NCBI GenBank assembly: GCA_945862065.1
Contig: CAMAWT010000029.1
Span: 1 to 13,518, forward strand
Direction of reading: 5' to 3'
Source of the DNA: Flavobacterium psychrophilum
GTDB taxonomy: Bacteria > Bacteroidota > Bacteroidia > Flavobacteriales > Flavobacteriaceae
Length of the DNA: 13,518 bases
Below, one piece after another: positions 7,814 to 13,518 of this stretch. Numbering within the stretch: the first letter of the stretch is position 1; each line of letters starts with the position of its first letter. The position numbers and the translations under genes are program-made. The notes under the pieces were generated by a model. The model worked only from the letters and a program-made list of their open reading frames with translations. It made no database searches and had not been told where the DNA came from.

Positions 7814-8101
7814 TTACAAATTAACTTTGTTATCCTCTAAGATTTTATCAATCTCTTTCACTTCATACAAATACACCTCACCGAATCGCGTAAATGGCAA
7901 CGTGCCATTTTCACGATATTTGATGATGGTATTATTTGAAAGGCCAAATAATCGCTTGATATCGTTATTACGATAAAATTTTAATGGTTGAACCATCTTT
8001 GGTAAACGTTGCAACGAATCCTCGATTTGTTGCAATCTAATGTGTAAAGGCTCTACTAAGCGCTTTATCCCCTCTAAGGTGGGCATGGTAATTTGTTCCA
8101 T
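7814..8101 (-). CDS. excisionase-type helix-turn-helix DNA-binding protein
   Basis: A 95-residue protein with a helical N-terminus (about 1-40) and a MerR-like winged HTH of the excisionase group (about 42-90): YRNNDIKRLFGLSNNTIIKY is the recognition helix unit and RENGTLPFTRFGEVYLYEVKEI the wing that closes it. Proteins of this type act as recombination directionality factors or regulators and usually sit near a tyrosine integrase and an RteC-like gene in Bacteroidota elements, as here. It begins a three-gene set ending at the terminator 7209-7240. The 86-base upstream gap has a TATTTTTG box and a pair of TAGGTG repeats one helical turn apart, possible control sites. Whether it acts on excision or transcription cannot be told from sequence. 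Confidence 0.85.
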   Translation of the reverse strand: MEQITMPTLEGIKRLVEPLHIRLQQIEDSLQRLPKMVQPLKFYRNNDIKRLFGLSNNTIIKYRENGTLPFTRFGEVYLYEVKEIDKILEDNKVNL

Positions 8102-8127
8102 ACTAATTAAATTTATAGTTAATGGTC

Positions 8128-8135
8128 CAAAAATA
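8128..8135 (-). promoter_or_regulatory. possible -7 box of the HTH gene
   Basis: On the minus strand, TATTTTTG matches the Bacteroidota -7 consensus TAnnTTTG. The nearest TTG on the upstream side (8163-8161) is 25 bases away, longer than the usual 17-23, so the match is only partial. The leader to the ATG at 8101 would be about 20 bases. Confidence 0.3.
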
Positions 8136-8165
8136 CAATGCCGAAAAAAATTAAAAGAGGCAATT

Positions 8166-8182
8166 TAGGTGTACTATAGGTG
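8166..8182. promoter_or_regulatory. paired TAGGTG direct repeats upstream of the HTH gene
   Basis: TAGGTG at 8166-8171 and 8177-8182, with an 11-base period, place two identical sites on one face of the helix just upstream of the likely -33 region of the HTH gene and just behind the stop of the preceding gene. This geometry is typical of operators but also short enough to be chance. Confidence 0.25.
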
Positions 8183-8187
8183 AAAAA

Positions 8188-9165
8188 TTATTTTTTAAAT
8201 TCTAATAATCTATTACTTGTTGTTTTAGTTTCATAATCATCTAAAAAATTTCTAAGTTTATTAATAAATTCTTTTTTATCTCTTTCGAAGTTTGGTTTAC
8301 CAGTCTTACCTAGTTGACTATGAAATCGTACTATACTTTTTGGATTTGAATTTTCATCTAAATACTGGAAATTTTCTTCAAAAAATCGTTGCAAATCAGC
8401 TCGTTTTTTATCGGAATTTGAATTTTTGTTCATAACCATAATATCATACAGGTACATTAAATAAAAGAAATGAACTACCTCGTAATTTCTTAATTTAAAA
8501 GTACATTTAGTCTTTGTGTGCTTCGATAAATTCTTTAAGTTGGTTTCAGGAGCAAAAAATGGTTTAAAATCGATTATTTTAAAGCTTTGGTCCATTTCTA
8601 ATATCGAATCTAAAAATTTCACAAAATCATTAATGCTATCATAGTGTAATTGCAAAATCAATTGAAGTTTAAGATTTTGAATGATAAAATCACCATTTAC
8701 TTTGTCTTTAAGTATTTTTCTTAATTGTTGTTCCGATAATGAAGAGAAAATATGATAATGAAATTTACATTGCAAAATATCATTTATATCAGGCTCCTCT
8801 AGATAAGAACTTAAATTCACTTTTTTATTTGATTTTGGAGCAGAATCATTAGTACTTGTGCAATAAATATCGCTAATAATAAATTTATTTTTTTTATAAA
8901 TTTCAATTTCATTTTCAAGTAAATTCATTCTTTTTTGGAACAAAAATCTTATGGATGTAATTGATTTTGTATTAATTAGGTTTTCAGCCTTGAAGTAATA
9001 AAGAAAGTTTTTAAATATTTCTATTTCACTCGTAAAGTAATTAACATCAATTTCGTCAATATAAATGTTGTTATATTGGAATTGCTTGTTTTTTGTAAAC
9101 CATACAATATCTGGTTTTAATAATTTTTCTATTTGGTTTTCAATGTGCAAATTGTTTATTTCCAT
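8188..9165 (-). CDS. possible RteC-like mobile-element regulator
   Basis: A 325-residue, lysine- and asparagine-rich cytosolic protein without signal peptide or membrane spans. The N-terminal half has YFTSEIEIFKNFLYYFKAE and a helix ENEIEIYKKNKF; the C-terminal third has FKLRNYEVVHFFYLMYLYD, then KKRADLQRFFEENF and FINKLRNFLDDYE. This pattern (EI-x-FKNF, later a helix that precedes DLQRFFEENF and a closing KLRNFLDD) resembles RteC-type proteins, which control excision and transfer of Bacteroidota conjugative transposons, and the HTH gene directly downstream is the usual neighbour of RteC. The match is from memory and no motif is diagnostic. A frameshifted integrase fragment on the same strand lies 37 bases upstream of the start codon. 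Confidence 0.5.
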   Translation of the reverse strand: MEINNLHIENQIEKLLKPDIVWFTKNKQFQYNNIYIDEIDVNYFTSEIEIFKNFLYYFKAENLINTKSITSIRFLFQKRMNLLENEIEIYKKNKFIISDIYCTSTNDSAPKSNKKVNLSSYLEEPDINDILQCKFHYHIFSSLSEQQLRKILKDKVNGDFIIQNLKLQLILQLHYDSINDFVKFLDSILEMDQSFKIIDFKPFFAPETNLKNLSKHTKTKCTFKLRNYEVVHFFYLMYLYDIMVMNKNSNSDKKRADLQRFFEENFQYLDENSNPKSIVRFHSQLGKTGKPNFERDKKEFINKLRNFLDDYETKTTSNRLLEFKK

Positions 9166-9201
9166 AGTTAATTGAATTCAGTTATTACTATTTTTATGTT
9201 A

Positions 9202-9392
9202 AAGCATTGAAGAATCGTTAACAATTTTTATGCCATTTTCTAAAGTTTCGGTTATAGCAAAAGTATGTCGGGCAACATACCAAGTTATTTTTTTTCAATC
9301 CCAATTATATCAGTGATTTCTTTAAAGTAAACTACCCTTATTTGATTGGTAATTTTTGGCAATAAAAAATTTTGAGTACGTAAATACTTGTT
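9202..9392 (-). pseudogene. fragment of a tyrosine integrase gene (C-terminal part, frameshifted)
   Basis: On the minus strand this stretch translates as KYLRTQNFLLPKITNQ...ITDIIGIEKK, then a stop in phase; after a shift of one base near the T-run at 9288-9295 it continues as TWYVARHTFAITETLENGIK and ends in DSSML. It corresponds to residues about 307-369 of the intact integrase at 12316-13518, including its RHTF active-site segment. By hand alignment roughly four bases in five agree with 12411-12602. The beginning of the gene and the final active-site H and Y segment are missing, so it cannot be functional. The divergence argues for the remains of a separate, older element, not a recent copy of the neighbour. 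Confidence 0.88.
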
Positions 9393-9401
9393 ATAATTTT
9401 A
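9371..9401 (+). promoter_or_regulatory. possible promoter of the cargo operon
   Basis: TTTG (9371-9374), 19 bases, then TAATTTTA (9394-9401) differ from the Bacteroidota pattern TTTG-N19-TAnnTTTG at one base. Both parts lie at the 5' edge (on the minus strand) of the dead integrase fragment. Transcription would begin at about 9407, leaving almost no leader before the ATG at 9409, so either the message is leaderless or the true start codon is further in. Confidence 0.35.
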
Positions 9402-9408
9402 AATCTTA

Positions 9409-10209
9409 ATGAAAACTTTACATAAAGAAAACTGCCAAAAAACTTGCGTAATTCAAAAATGTTCTTTACTTCTGTACCGAAATAAAATTTATCTTATGTT
9501 ATTTTCAAATAAAAAAGGAATAAGCCTTTCTATGATGGAAGAGATTTTAGGCTTTGATAAGGTAGAACAAACTTTTTCTTCTACTAAGAAAGAAATTTTA
9601 AAACAAGAGGAAATTGGTATAACAATTTTTTCTAATTCTAATGAGATTTTTGCTTTGTTTGATGAATTACAGATTCCTTATAAAGAAAATACTATAGAAG
9701 AAGTATTAAAATTTTTATTTGACAGGCTTCTATATGAATACATGGAAGACCAATCTTATTATACTGAAGAATCATATAATAGGTTTAAAAACACATTTAT
9801 ATATATGCAACTACAAATGCTAATCTACCATACTAAATCTCTGATGCTATGGTTATATAATGATGTTGAGCAGATTCCAATAAGCAGTAAAAGATTATAT
9901 AGAAAAAAAGATATAAATCCTGTTTATGAAACTAACTATTTAGAGAAATATGAAAATTTCAAAATGATTATGGATGTTGTTAAACCAGAAAGATTAGTCG
10001 ACTACTTTAACAGCTTAGTAGGATTAAAACATTTTAGTATCAGAACAAAAGCAATATATCATGCCTTTGTGGAGGAATTAGAAATTAGAGATATTAATTA
10101 TGATTGTATGCTTCATAGCAAAGAACATATGCTTAATTATAAAATTGAAATTAATTTAATAAATAATGAATTGGTAGTTACTAAATCAATAATAAAATCA
10201 GCTTTATGA
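9409..10209 (+). CDS. uncharacterised protein, first gene of the cargo set
   Basis: A 266-residue protein of unknown family. The N-terminal part is short beta strands (CVIQKCSLLLYRNKIYLMLFS), followed by a probable helix-turn-helix-sized helical stretch (SLSMMEEILGFDKVEQTFSS) and then a long, mostly helical body with many aromatic residues (FKNTFIYMQLQMLIYHTKSL). There is no signal peptide, membrane span or recognisable catalytic motif. It ends with an ATGA overlap with the metalloprotease gene, so the two are translationally coupled and probably function together. The start at 9409 is the first ATG; an internal ATG at 9496 (MLFSNKKG) is an alternative if the promoter at 9371-9401 is correct. 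Confidence 0.8.
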   Translation: MKTLHKENCQKTCVIQKCSLLLYRNKIYLMLFSNKKGISLSMMEEILGFDKVEQTFSSTKKEILKQEEIGITIFSNSNEIFALFDELQIPYKENTIEEVLKFLFDRLLYEYMEDQSYYTEESYNRFKNTFIYMQLQMLIYHTKSLMLWLYNDVEQIPISSKRLYRKKDINPVYETNYLEKYENFKMIMDVVKPERLVDYFNSLVGLKHFSIRTKAIYHAFVEELEIRDINYDCMLHSKEHMLNYKIEINLINNELVVTKSIIKSAL

Positions 10210-10790
10210 AAAAAATAACCATTTTATTGGTATTTGTATTATTAGTCTTAACCGCTTCTTTTATAAATACAAAACCGAAAACAATTTATATTCAACCCTT
10301 AGGGAATGTAAATCAAGAATATGTTAATTATATTAAAAAATCAGTAGAGAATTTCTATGGCTACAGTTGTATAATTAAACCTAAATTAAGTTTAACTAAG
10401 GACATATTAGCAGCAAGTAAAACAAGATACGAAGCGGGAAAAATTTTAAAAAAATACAATTCAAAACAAAATTTATTATTAATTACTGAAAAAGATATTG
10501 CACATAGAAAAAGTAGTAATTTTCCTGAGTGGGGAATATTTGGATTGGGATACAGACCTGGAACCTCTTGTGTGATTTCGACATTTAGATTAAAAAAGAA
10601 CGTTTCTAAAGCAAAGTTATTAGATAGACTTAAAAAAGTTGCGCTTCACGAAATAGGTCATAATCTAGGCTTAGAACATTGTACTAATAATAAAGAATGT
10701 ATGATGACAAGTGCAAGTGAAACGATAAAGCAGGTAGACAGGGAAAAAATTTGGTTTTGTTCTAAGTGTTGGAAACAAATAAGAAAATAA
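10206..10790 (+). CDS. secreted or membrane-anchored archaemetzincin-like zinc metalloprotease
   Basis: A 194-residue protein with a hydrophobic N-terminus (ITILLVFVLLVLTASFI, 4-20), a signal peptide or anchor that would place the enzyme outside the inner membrane. The body has the family segment WGIFGLGYRPGTSCVISTF (109-127) and the zinc site HEIGHNLGLEHC (148-159): H148, E149, H152 and H158. The second zinc site is formed by C159, C165, C185 and C188, with M167 and exactly 17 residues before the final CSKC. Thus the archaemetzincin pattern HExxHxxGxxHCx4CxMx17CxxC is met except that the first cysteine gap is five residues, not four. The enzyme is predicted to cleave peptides; its substrate is unknown. 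It is coupled by ATGA to the gene before it. Confidence 0.9.
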   Translation: MKKITILLVFVLLVLTASFINTKPKTIYIQPLGNVNQEYVNYIKKSVENFYGYSCIIKPKLSLTKDILAASKTRYEAGKILKKYNSKQNLLLITEKDIAHRKSSNFPEWGIFGLGYRPGTSCVISTFRLKKNVSKAKLLDRLKKVALHEIGHNLGLEHCTNNKECMMTSASETIKQVDREKIWFCSKCWKQIRK

Positions 10791-10848
10791 AATTAATTTT
10801 TAAAAAATAAACTAATAACATAACGAAGTAATAAGAAAACACATAATT

Positions 10849-11415
10849 ATGAAATATTTTAATTTTAATACTACAATCAAAATCTTGGCAGTAAGCTTAA
10901 TTTTAGTTTCTTGTAATGAAACTAAAACAAATGATAAAGAGAAAAGTTTAACAGAAAAAGAAATTGAACTACTTAAAAAGGAAAATGAACTTTTGAAGAG
11001 AGAACAAGAATTAAATAAAACCAAAGAAATTGAAGAATCTAATATTTCAAAAGACAAATATTCAAGCATAAATAAACTGGATTTTTTAAAAAAACTAGAT
11101 GGAAAATACCCATATAAAGTTAAATTACTTGACAATTCAGTATTTATGAAAAGACTTAAAAAACTCGTTGGTAATGAACGCTATGCTTTTTTAAAAGATA
11201 ATTGGGCAACAGAAATGCCTATGCAATTTTCAGATAATATTTTTGTTGCCGAAGGCTGTCAAGCTCACAATTGTGGTTCTACAAACTTTATTTTAGTATA
11301 TAACTTTAATAATAATGTATTATATGCAGGTATTCGCGAAGAAGAGTATGTCAAAACGTTTTCTGAAGATGGAGGTTTTTCTACAAAAATTATAGATTGG
11401 GAAAACAACGATTAA
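10849..11415 (+). CDS. lipoprotein with coiled coil and Ivy-like lysozyme-inhibitor motif
   Basis: A 188-residue protein with a type II signal peptide: hydrophobic segment IKILAVSLILV and lipobox LVSC ending at C22. A charged heptad-like coiled coil (TEKEIELLKKENELLKREQE, 35-54) separates the lipid anchor from a globular C-terminal domain (about 75-188). That domain holds GCQAHNCGS (136-144), very like the CKPHDCGS loop of Ivy, the periplasmic inhibitor of C-type lysozyme, followed by a strand FILVYNFNNNVLYAGI as in Ivy. The two cysteines (C137, C142) could form the loop-closing disulfide. I infer an envelope protein that binds a lysozyme-like muramidase, or a relative with a changed ligand. 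It starts 58 bases after the metalloprotease stop, on the same strand. Confidence 0.82.
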   Translation: MKYFNFNTTIKILAVSLILVSCNETKTNDKEKSLTEKEIELLKKENELLKREQELNKTKEIEESNISKDKYSSINKLDFLKKLDGKYPYKVKLLDNSVFMKRLKKLVGNERYAFLKDNWATEMPMQFSDNIFVAEGCQAHNCGSTNFILVYNFNNNVLYAGIREEEYVKTFSEDGGFSTKIIDWENND

Positions 11416-11487
11416 TAAACTCAATTGACATAATTAATCTTTAAAAGTATGAATCAAACTAAACGTTTAAAAAATTAAGAGAAATCA

Positions 11488-12171
11488 ATGTTTTTTATTT
11501 CTAATAAAGGAAAAAATAAAATCAATGAAGATTATTTAATTTTTTGCGAAAATATATTTTATGCCGTATTTGATGGATTGGGAGGAAACGGAAATGGCCA
11601 AATAGCTTCTAAATTGGTTGCAGAGACTGTAAAAGAATCGCTTTTAAAGTCAAAATCAATTTCAGAAGCTGTACAAGAAGCTGAGAAAAAACTAAGCGCA
11701 TATAAAAAAAAGTATCCAACAACAGCATACATGGCAACCACAATAGCTATAGCACAAATTTTAGACAATAAAATTTTAGTTTCTTGGGCGGGTGATAGCC
11801 GAGTATATCAGTTTCGAAATGGCAAAATCTTATTTAAAACAACAGACCATACTTGGGTGGCAGATGCGGTTAAAGAAGGAAATTTAAGTGCTGTAGATGC
11901 ACTCTTTCATCCAAGAGCTAATGAGCTTACAAAATCAATTAAAGATAGCTCAAAACCAATAAAATTAGAGCAAGTTTTAATTGAGGATATTAAACCTAAC
12001 GACTATTTTCTTATTTGTACAGATGGAATACTTGAAACTTGGATAGATTCCGATTTAGAAAAACTTTTTGAAAGTTGTACTTCTCATAAAAATATAGTCC
12101 AAGAACTATACAAAAGTTGCGAAATATTTTCAGAGGACAATTATTCTGCACTAATTATACAAATTGATTAA
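11488..12171 (+). CDS. PP2C-family serine/threonine protein phosphatase
   Basis: A 227-residue stand-alone phosphatase of the PPM/PP2C family, which uses two metal ions to remove phosphate from Ser/Thr residues. All core motifs are present: NED (13-15), VFDGLGG (27-33), the AT-T-I strand at 83-86, GDSRVY (102-107), TDHT (119-122), CTDG (177-180) and EDN (216-218). The metal ligands D29, D179 and D217 are therefore intact. There is no signal peptide or membrane segment, so it acts in the cytosol, unlike the two envelope proteins before it. No partner kinase is encoded in the window. TTGACA (11425-11430), 17 bases, TATGAA (11448-11453) lies in front, but this sigma-70 form is not the usual Bacteroidota promoter. 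It is the last plus-strand gene and converges with the integrase. Confidence 0.93.
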   Translation: MFFISNKGKNKINEDYLIFCENIFYAVFDGLGGNGNGQIASKLVAETVKESLLKSKSISEAVQEAEKKLSAYKKKYPTTAYMATTIAIAQILDNKILVSWAGDSRVYQFRNGKILFKTTDHTWVADAVKEGNLSAVDALFHPRANELTKSIKDSSKPIKLEQVLIEDIKPNDYFLICTDGILETWIDSDLEKLFESCTSHKNIVQELYKSCEIFSEDNYSALIIQID

Positions 12172-12194
12172 ATAACTTTTGAGGTTATAAAAAA

Positions 12195-12314
12195 TTATCC
12201 ATCTCTTTCATACATTTTGGCTCTTAATGAAATGCTTATTGCATTTACATCCTCCCCAACTAAATATGAACAATAGTTGCAAATTGTTCGCACAACTGAT
12301 TTAAATACTGTCAT
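12195..12314 (-). CDS. possible 39-residue protein directly behind the integrase
   Basis: An ATG one base after the integrase stop opens a frame beginning MTVFKSVVRTICNYCSYLVG and ending MYERDG. The CNYC pair could bind a metal, but one CxxC alone is weak evidence. The one-base spacing (TAA-A-ATG) would couple its translation to the integrase. I do not recognise it; it may be a real small partner, the relic of a larger gene, or chance. The gap 12172-12315 between the convergent genes otherwise holds only weak short palindromes. Confidence 0.3.
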   Translation of the reverse strand: MTVFKSVVRTICNYCSYLVGEDVNAISISLRAKMYERDG

Positions 12315-12315
12315 T

Positions 12316-13518
12316 TTAGCTAAATTTAATCATTAATTTTTGCATATCTTCCATAACACTTGTATCTAATACTTTTGCATAATGTTGCGTTTGTCTAATT
12401 GTGGTATGACCAAGCATGGATGATACGTTCTCAATTTTTATACCATTACCTAAAGTTACGGTTGTGGCAAACGTATGTCGAGCAACATACCACGTTAATT
12501 TTTTCTCAATCCCAATGATATCGGCTATTTCTTTAAGATAGGCATTCATCTTTTGGTTAGAAATTTTTGGTAATAAAAAATCTTGAGTAAGCAAATACTT
12601 GTTTGCAATTTTGAGTGCTTGTGGTAAAAACGGCACATTTGCCTTAGTTCCTGTTTTTTGACGATTGGTTTTAATCCACAATTGCCCAGTACTATCTTTG
12701 ATAATATGCGACCTAGAAAGTTTCATTACATCCACAGGGGCATATCCAGAGTAACAACAAAATAAAAATATGTCTTTTACACGTTCTAGGCGTTCTATTT
12801 TGAAAGTATATCGTTCAATAGCACCCAATTCCTCAGTTGTTAAAAATACAGCTTCTACGGTTTTAATTTTACCCGAATATAAATTAATGGGATTTTTTTG
12901 AATCAATTCAAACTTAATAGCGTAATTGCAAATGGTTTTCAAATTTTTGAAATACTTCACTATGGAATTGTTCTTAATTCCTTTGATACCGTTGTACTCC
13001 ACTTCAAATTTCATAAACTGCTCTAGATTATACAGATAGGCACTTCCCATTTTTTCAACTTCGAAATCAGGTTTACCATAATACCTTTTATTGAAATCCC
13101 CAATAATATCTTTTACGCGTCGATACTTTTGAAGGGAGGCTGGTGCGCGTTCGCCAATACCAACTAATTTGGCAAAATGTTCGTTATGAAAATCTATGAT
13201 ATGTAATATCGTAGGTTTTTCTTTTAAACTTTTACCTAATAAAATTGCTTTTAAATCCTGAGCGGTTATCTCGATTAGCTCACGCTCGAGTTTGGAGTAA
13301 GTAACCAAGATTTTATTACTAAGCACCTCAAGGGCTTCTTTAGTAACTTTATCTTTAGCCGATTTGACATAAATCCGTAAATGTTTGGTATGTTCCCATA
13401 CCTCATTTGAAACAGATTTACCAGTACTAAGAGTGAAGCTATCTTTGCCTAACTCTACTTTTACATAAATTGGAATTTCACCATTTAGCTTTGTTTTTGC
13501 GTGTCGCAAAAAATACAT
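12316..13518 (-). CDS. tyrosine recombinase (integrase), 5' end probably beyond the window
   Basis: At least 400 residues of a site-specific recombinase that would insert and excise the element. The N-terminal arm-binding domain begins at the very edge of the window with MYFLRHAKTKLNGEIPIYVKV; related proteins usually have several residues before this strand, so the true start is probably outside. A SAM-like core-binding domain covers about 100-205 (FHNEHFAKLV, YLYNLEQFMKFE). The catalytic domain has CCYSGYAPVDVMKL (254-267, where the classical first arginine is absent, as in other Bacteroidota integrases), K288, YVARHTF (344-350, R347), LGHTT (369-373, H371) and the nucleophile Y380. The C-terminus is intact. 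It converges on the cargo genes, and its C-terminal part has a decayed homologue at 9202-9392. Confidence 0.94.
   Translation of the reverse strand: MYFLRHAKTKLNGEIPIYVKVELGKDSFTLSTGKSVSNEVWEHTKHLRIYVKSAKDKVTKEALEVLSNKILVTYSKLERELIEITAQDLKAILLGKSLKEKPTILHIIDFHNEHFAKLVGIGERAPASLQKYRRVKDIIGDFNKRYYGKPDFEVEKMGSAYLYNLEQFMKFEVEYNGIKGIKNNSIVKYFKNLKTICNYAIKFELIQKNPINLYSGKIKTVEAVFLTTEELGAIERYTFKIERLERVKDIFLFCCYSGYAPVDVMKLSRSHIIKDSTGQLWIKTNRQKTGTKANVPFLPQALKIANKYLLTQDFLLPKISNQKMNAYLKEIADIIGIEKKLTWYVARHTFATTVTLGNGIKIENVSSMLGHTTIRQTQHYAKVLDTSVMEDMQKLMIKFS

Noticed and set aside
10812..11135. Minus-strand frame of 107 codons, serine/leucine-rich
   Set aside because: It is the complement of the lysine/glutamate-rich coiled-coil part of the lipoprotein gene, which has a lipobox and a recognisable domain.
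11425..11454. TTGACA-N17-TATGAA as a promoter for the phosphatase gene
   Set aside because: It matches the sigma-70 form of other phyla; Bacteroidota promoters usually use TAnnTTTG, so I do not list it as a separate feature.
11559..11768. Minus-strand frame of 69 codons opposite the phosphatase
   Set aside because: The PP2C motifs on the plus strand are complete, so this is a shadow.
12172..12188. ATAAC/GTTAT palindrome right after the phosphatase gene as a terminator
   Set aside because: Only 5 bp with no G+C-rich stem, and followed by A residues, not T residues, on the plus strand.
12275..12297. AGTTG/CAACT inverted pair behind the integrase as an attachment core or terminator
   Set aside because: Only 5 bp with a 13-base centre, no T-run, and no second copy found at the dead integrase or elsewhere in the window.

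Overview
The window looks like an accessory region of a Bacteroidota genome, most likely a member of the Flavobacteriaceae. The evidence is the strong A+T bias, the scarcity of Shine-Dalgarno sites, a promoter of the TTG-N20-TAnnTTTG type in front of hsdM, an integrase of the Bacteroidota tyrosine-recombinase type, and an excisionase-like helix-turn-helix gene of the kind carried by Bacteroidota mobile elements. No rRNA, tRNA or CRISPR array was seen.

Left part (about 130-6802): a type I restriction-modification operon on the minus strand, in transcription order hsdM (methyltransferase), an uncharacterised 196-codon gene, hsdS (specificity subunit) and hsdR (restriction translocase/endonuclease). 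The first three genes are separated by only 3 and 5 bases. hsdS and hsdR are separated by 64 bases holding a palindromic repeat and short tandem repeats. A 34-codon ORF that looks like the cut-off 5' end of another gene follows hsdR by 9 bases. hsdS and the extra gene are visibly more A+T-rich than hsdM and hsdR, as expected if specificity modules have been exchanged.

Middle part (about 6803-9400): a 512-base gap with the hsdM promoter and several inverted repeats, then a minus-strand set that resembles the control end of an integrative element. It contains a possible RteC-like gene, a MerR/excisionase-type HTH gene and two small genes, closed by a strong intrinsic terminator. Just upstream of the RteC-like gene lies a frameshifted fragment of a tyrosine integrase.

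Right part (9409-13518): four plus-strand cargo genes (an unknown protein translationally coupled to a secreted archaemetzincin-like metalloprotease, a lipoprotein with an Ivy-like lysozyme-inhibitor motif, and a PP2C-type phosphatase). These face an intact minus-strand tyrosine integrase whose 5' end probably runs off the window. The fragment at 9202-9392 and the C-terminal part of the intact integrase are same-orientation homologues, so the cargo is bracketed by two integrase copies of different age. The simplest reading is repeated integration at one hotspot, with a defence locus on one side and a small envelope/signalling cargo on the other. The strongest candidate for something undescribed is the four-gene cargo; no function can be assigned to it as a system from sequence alone.
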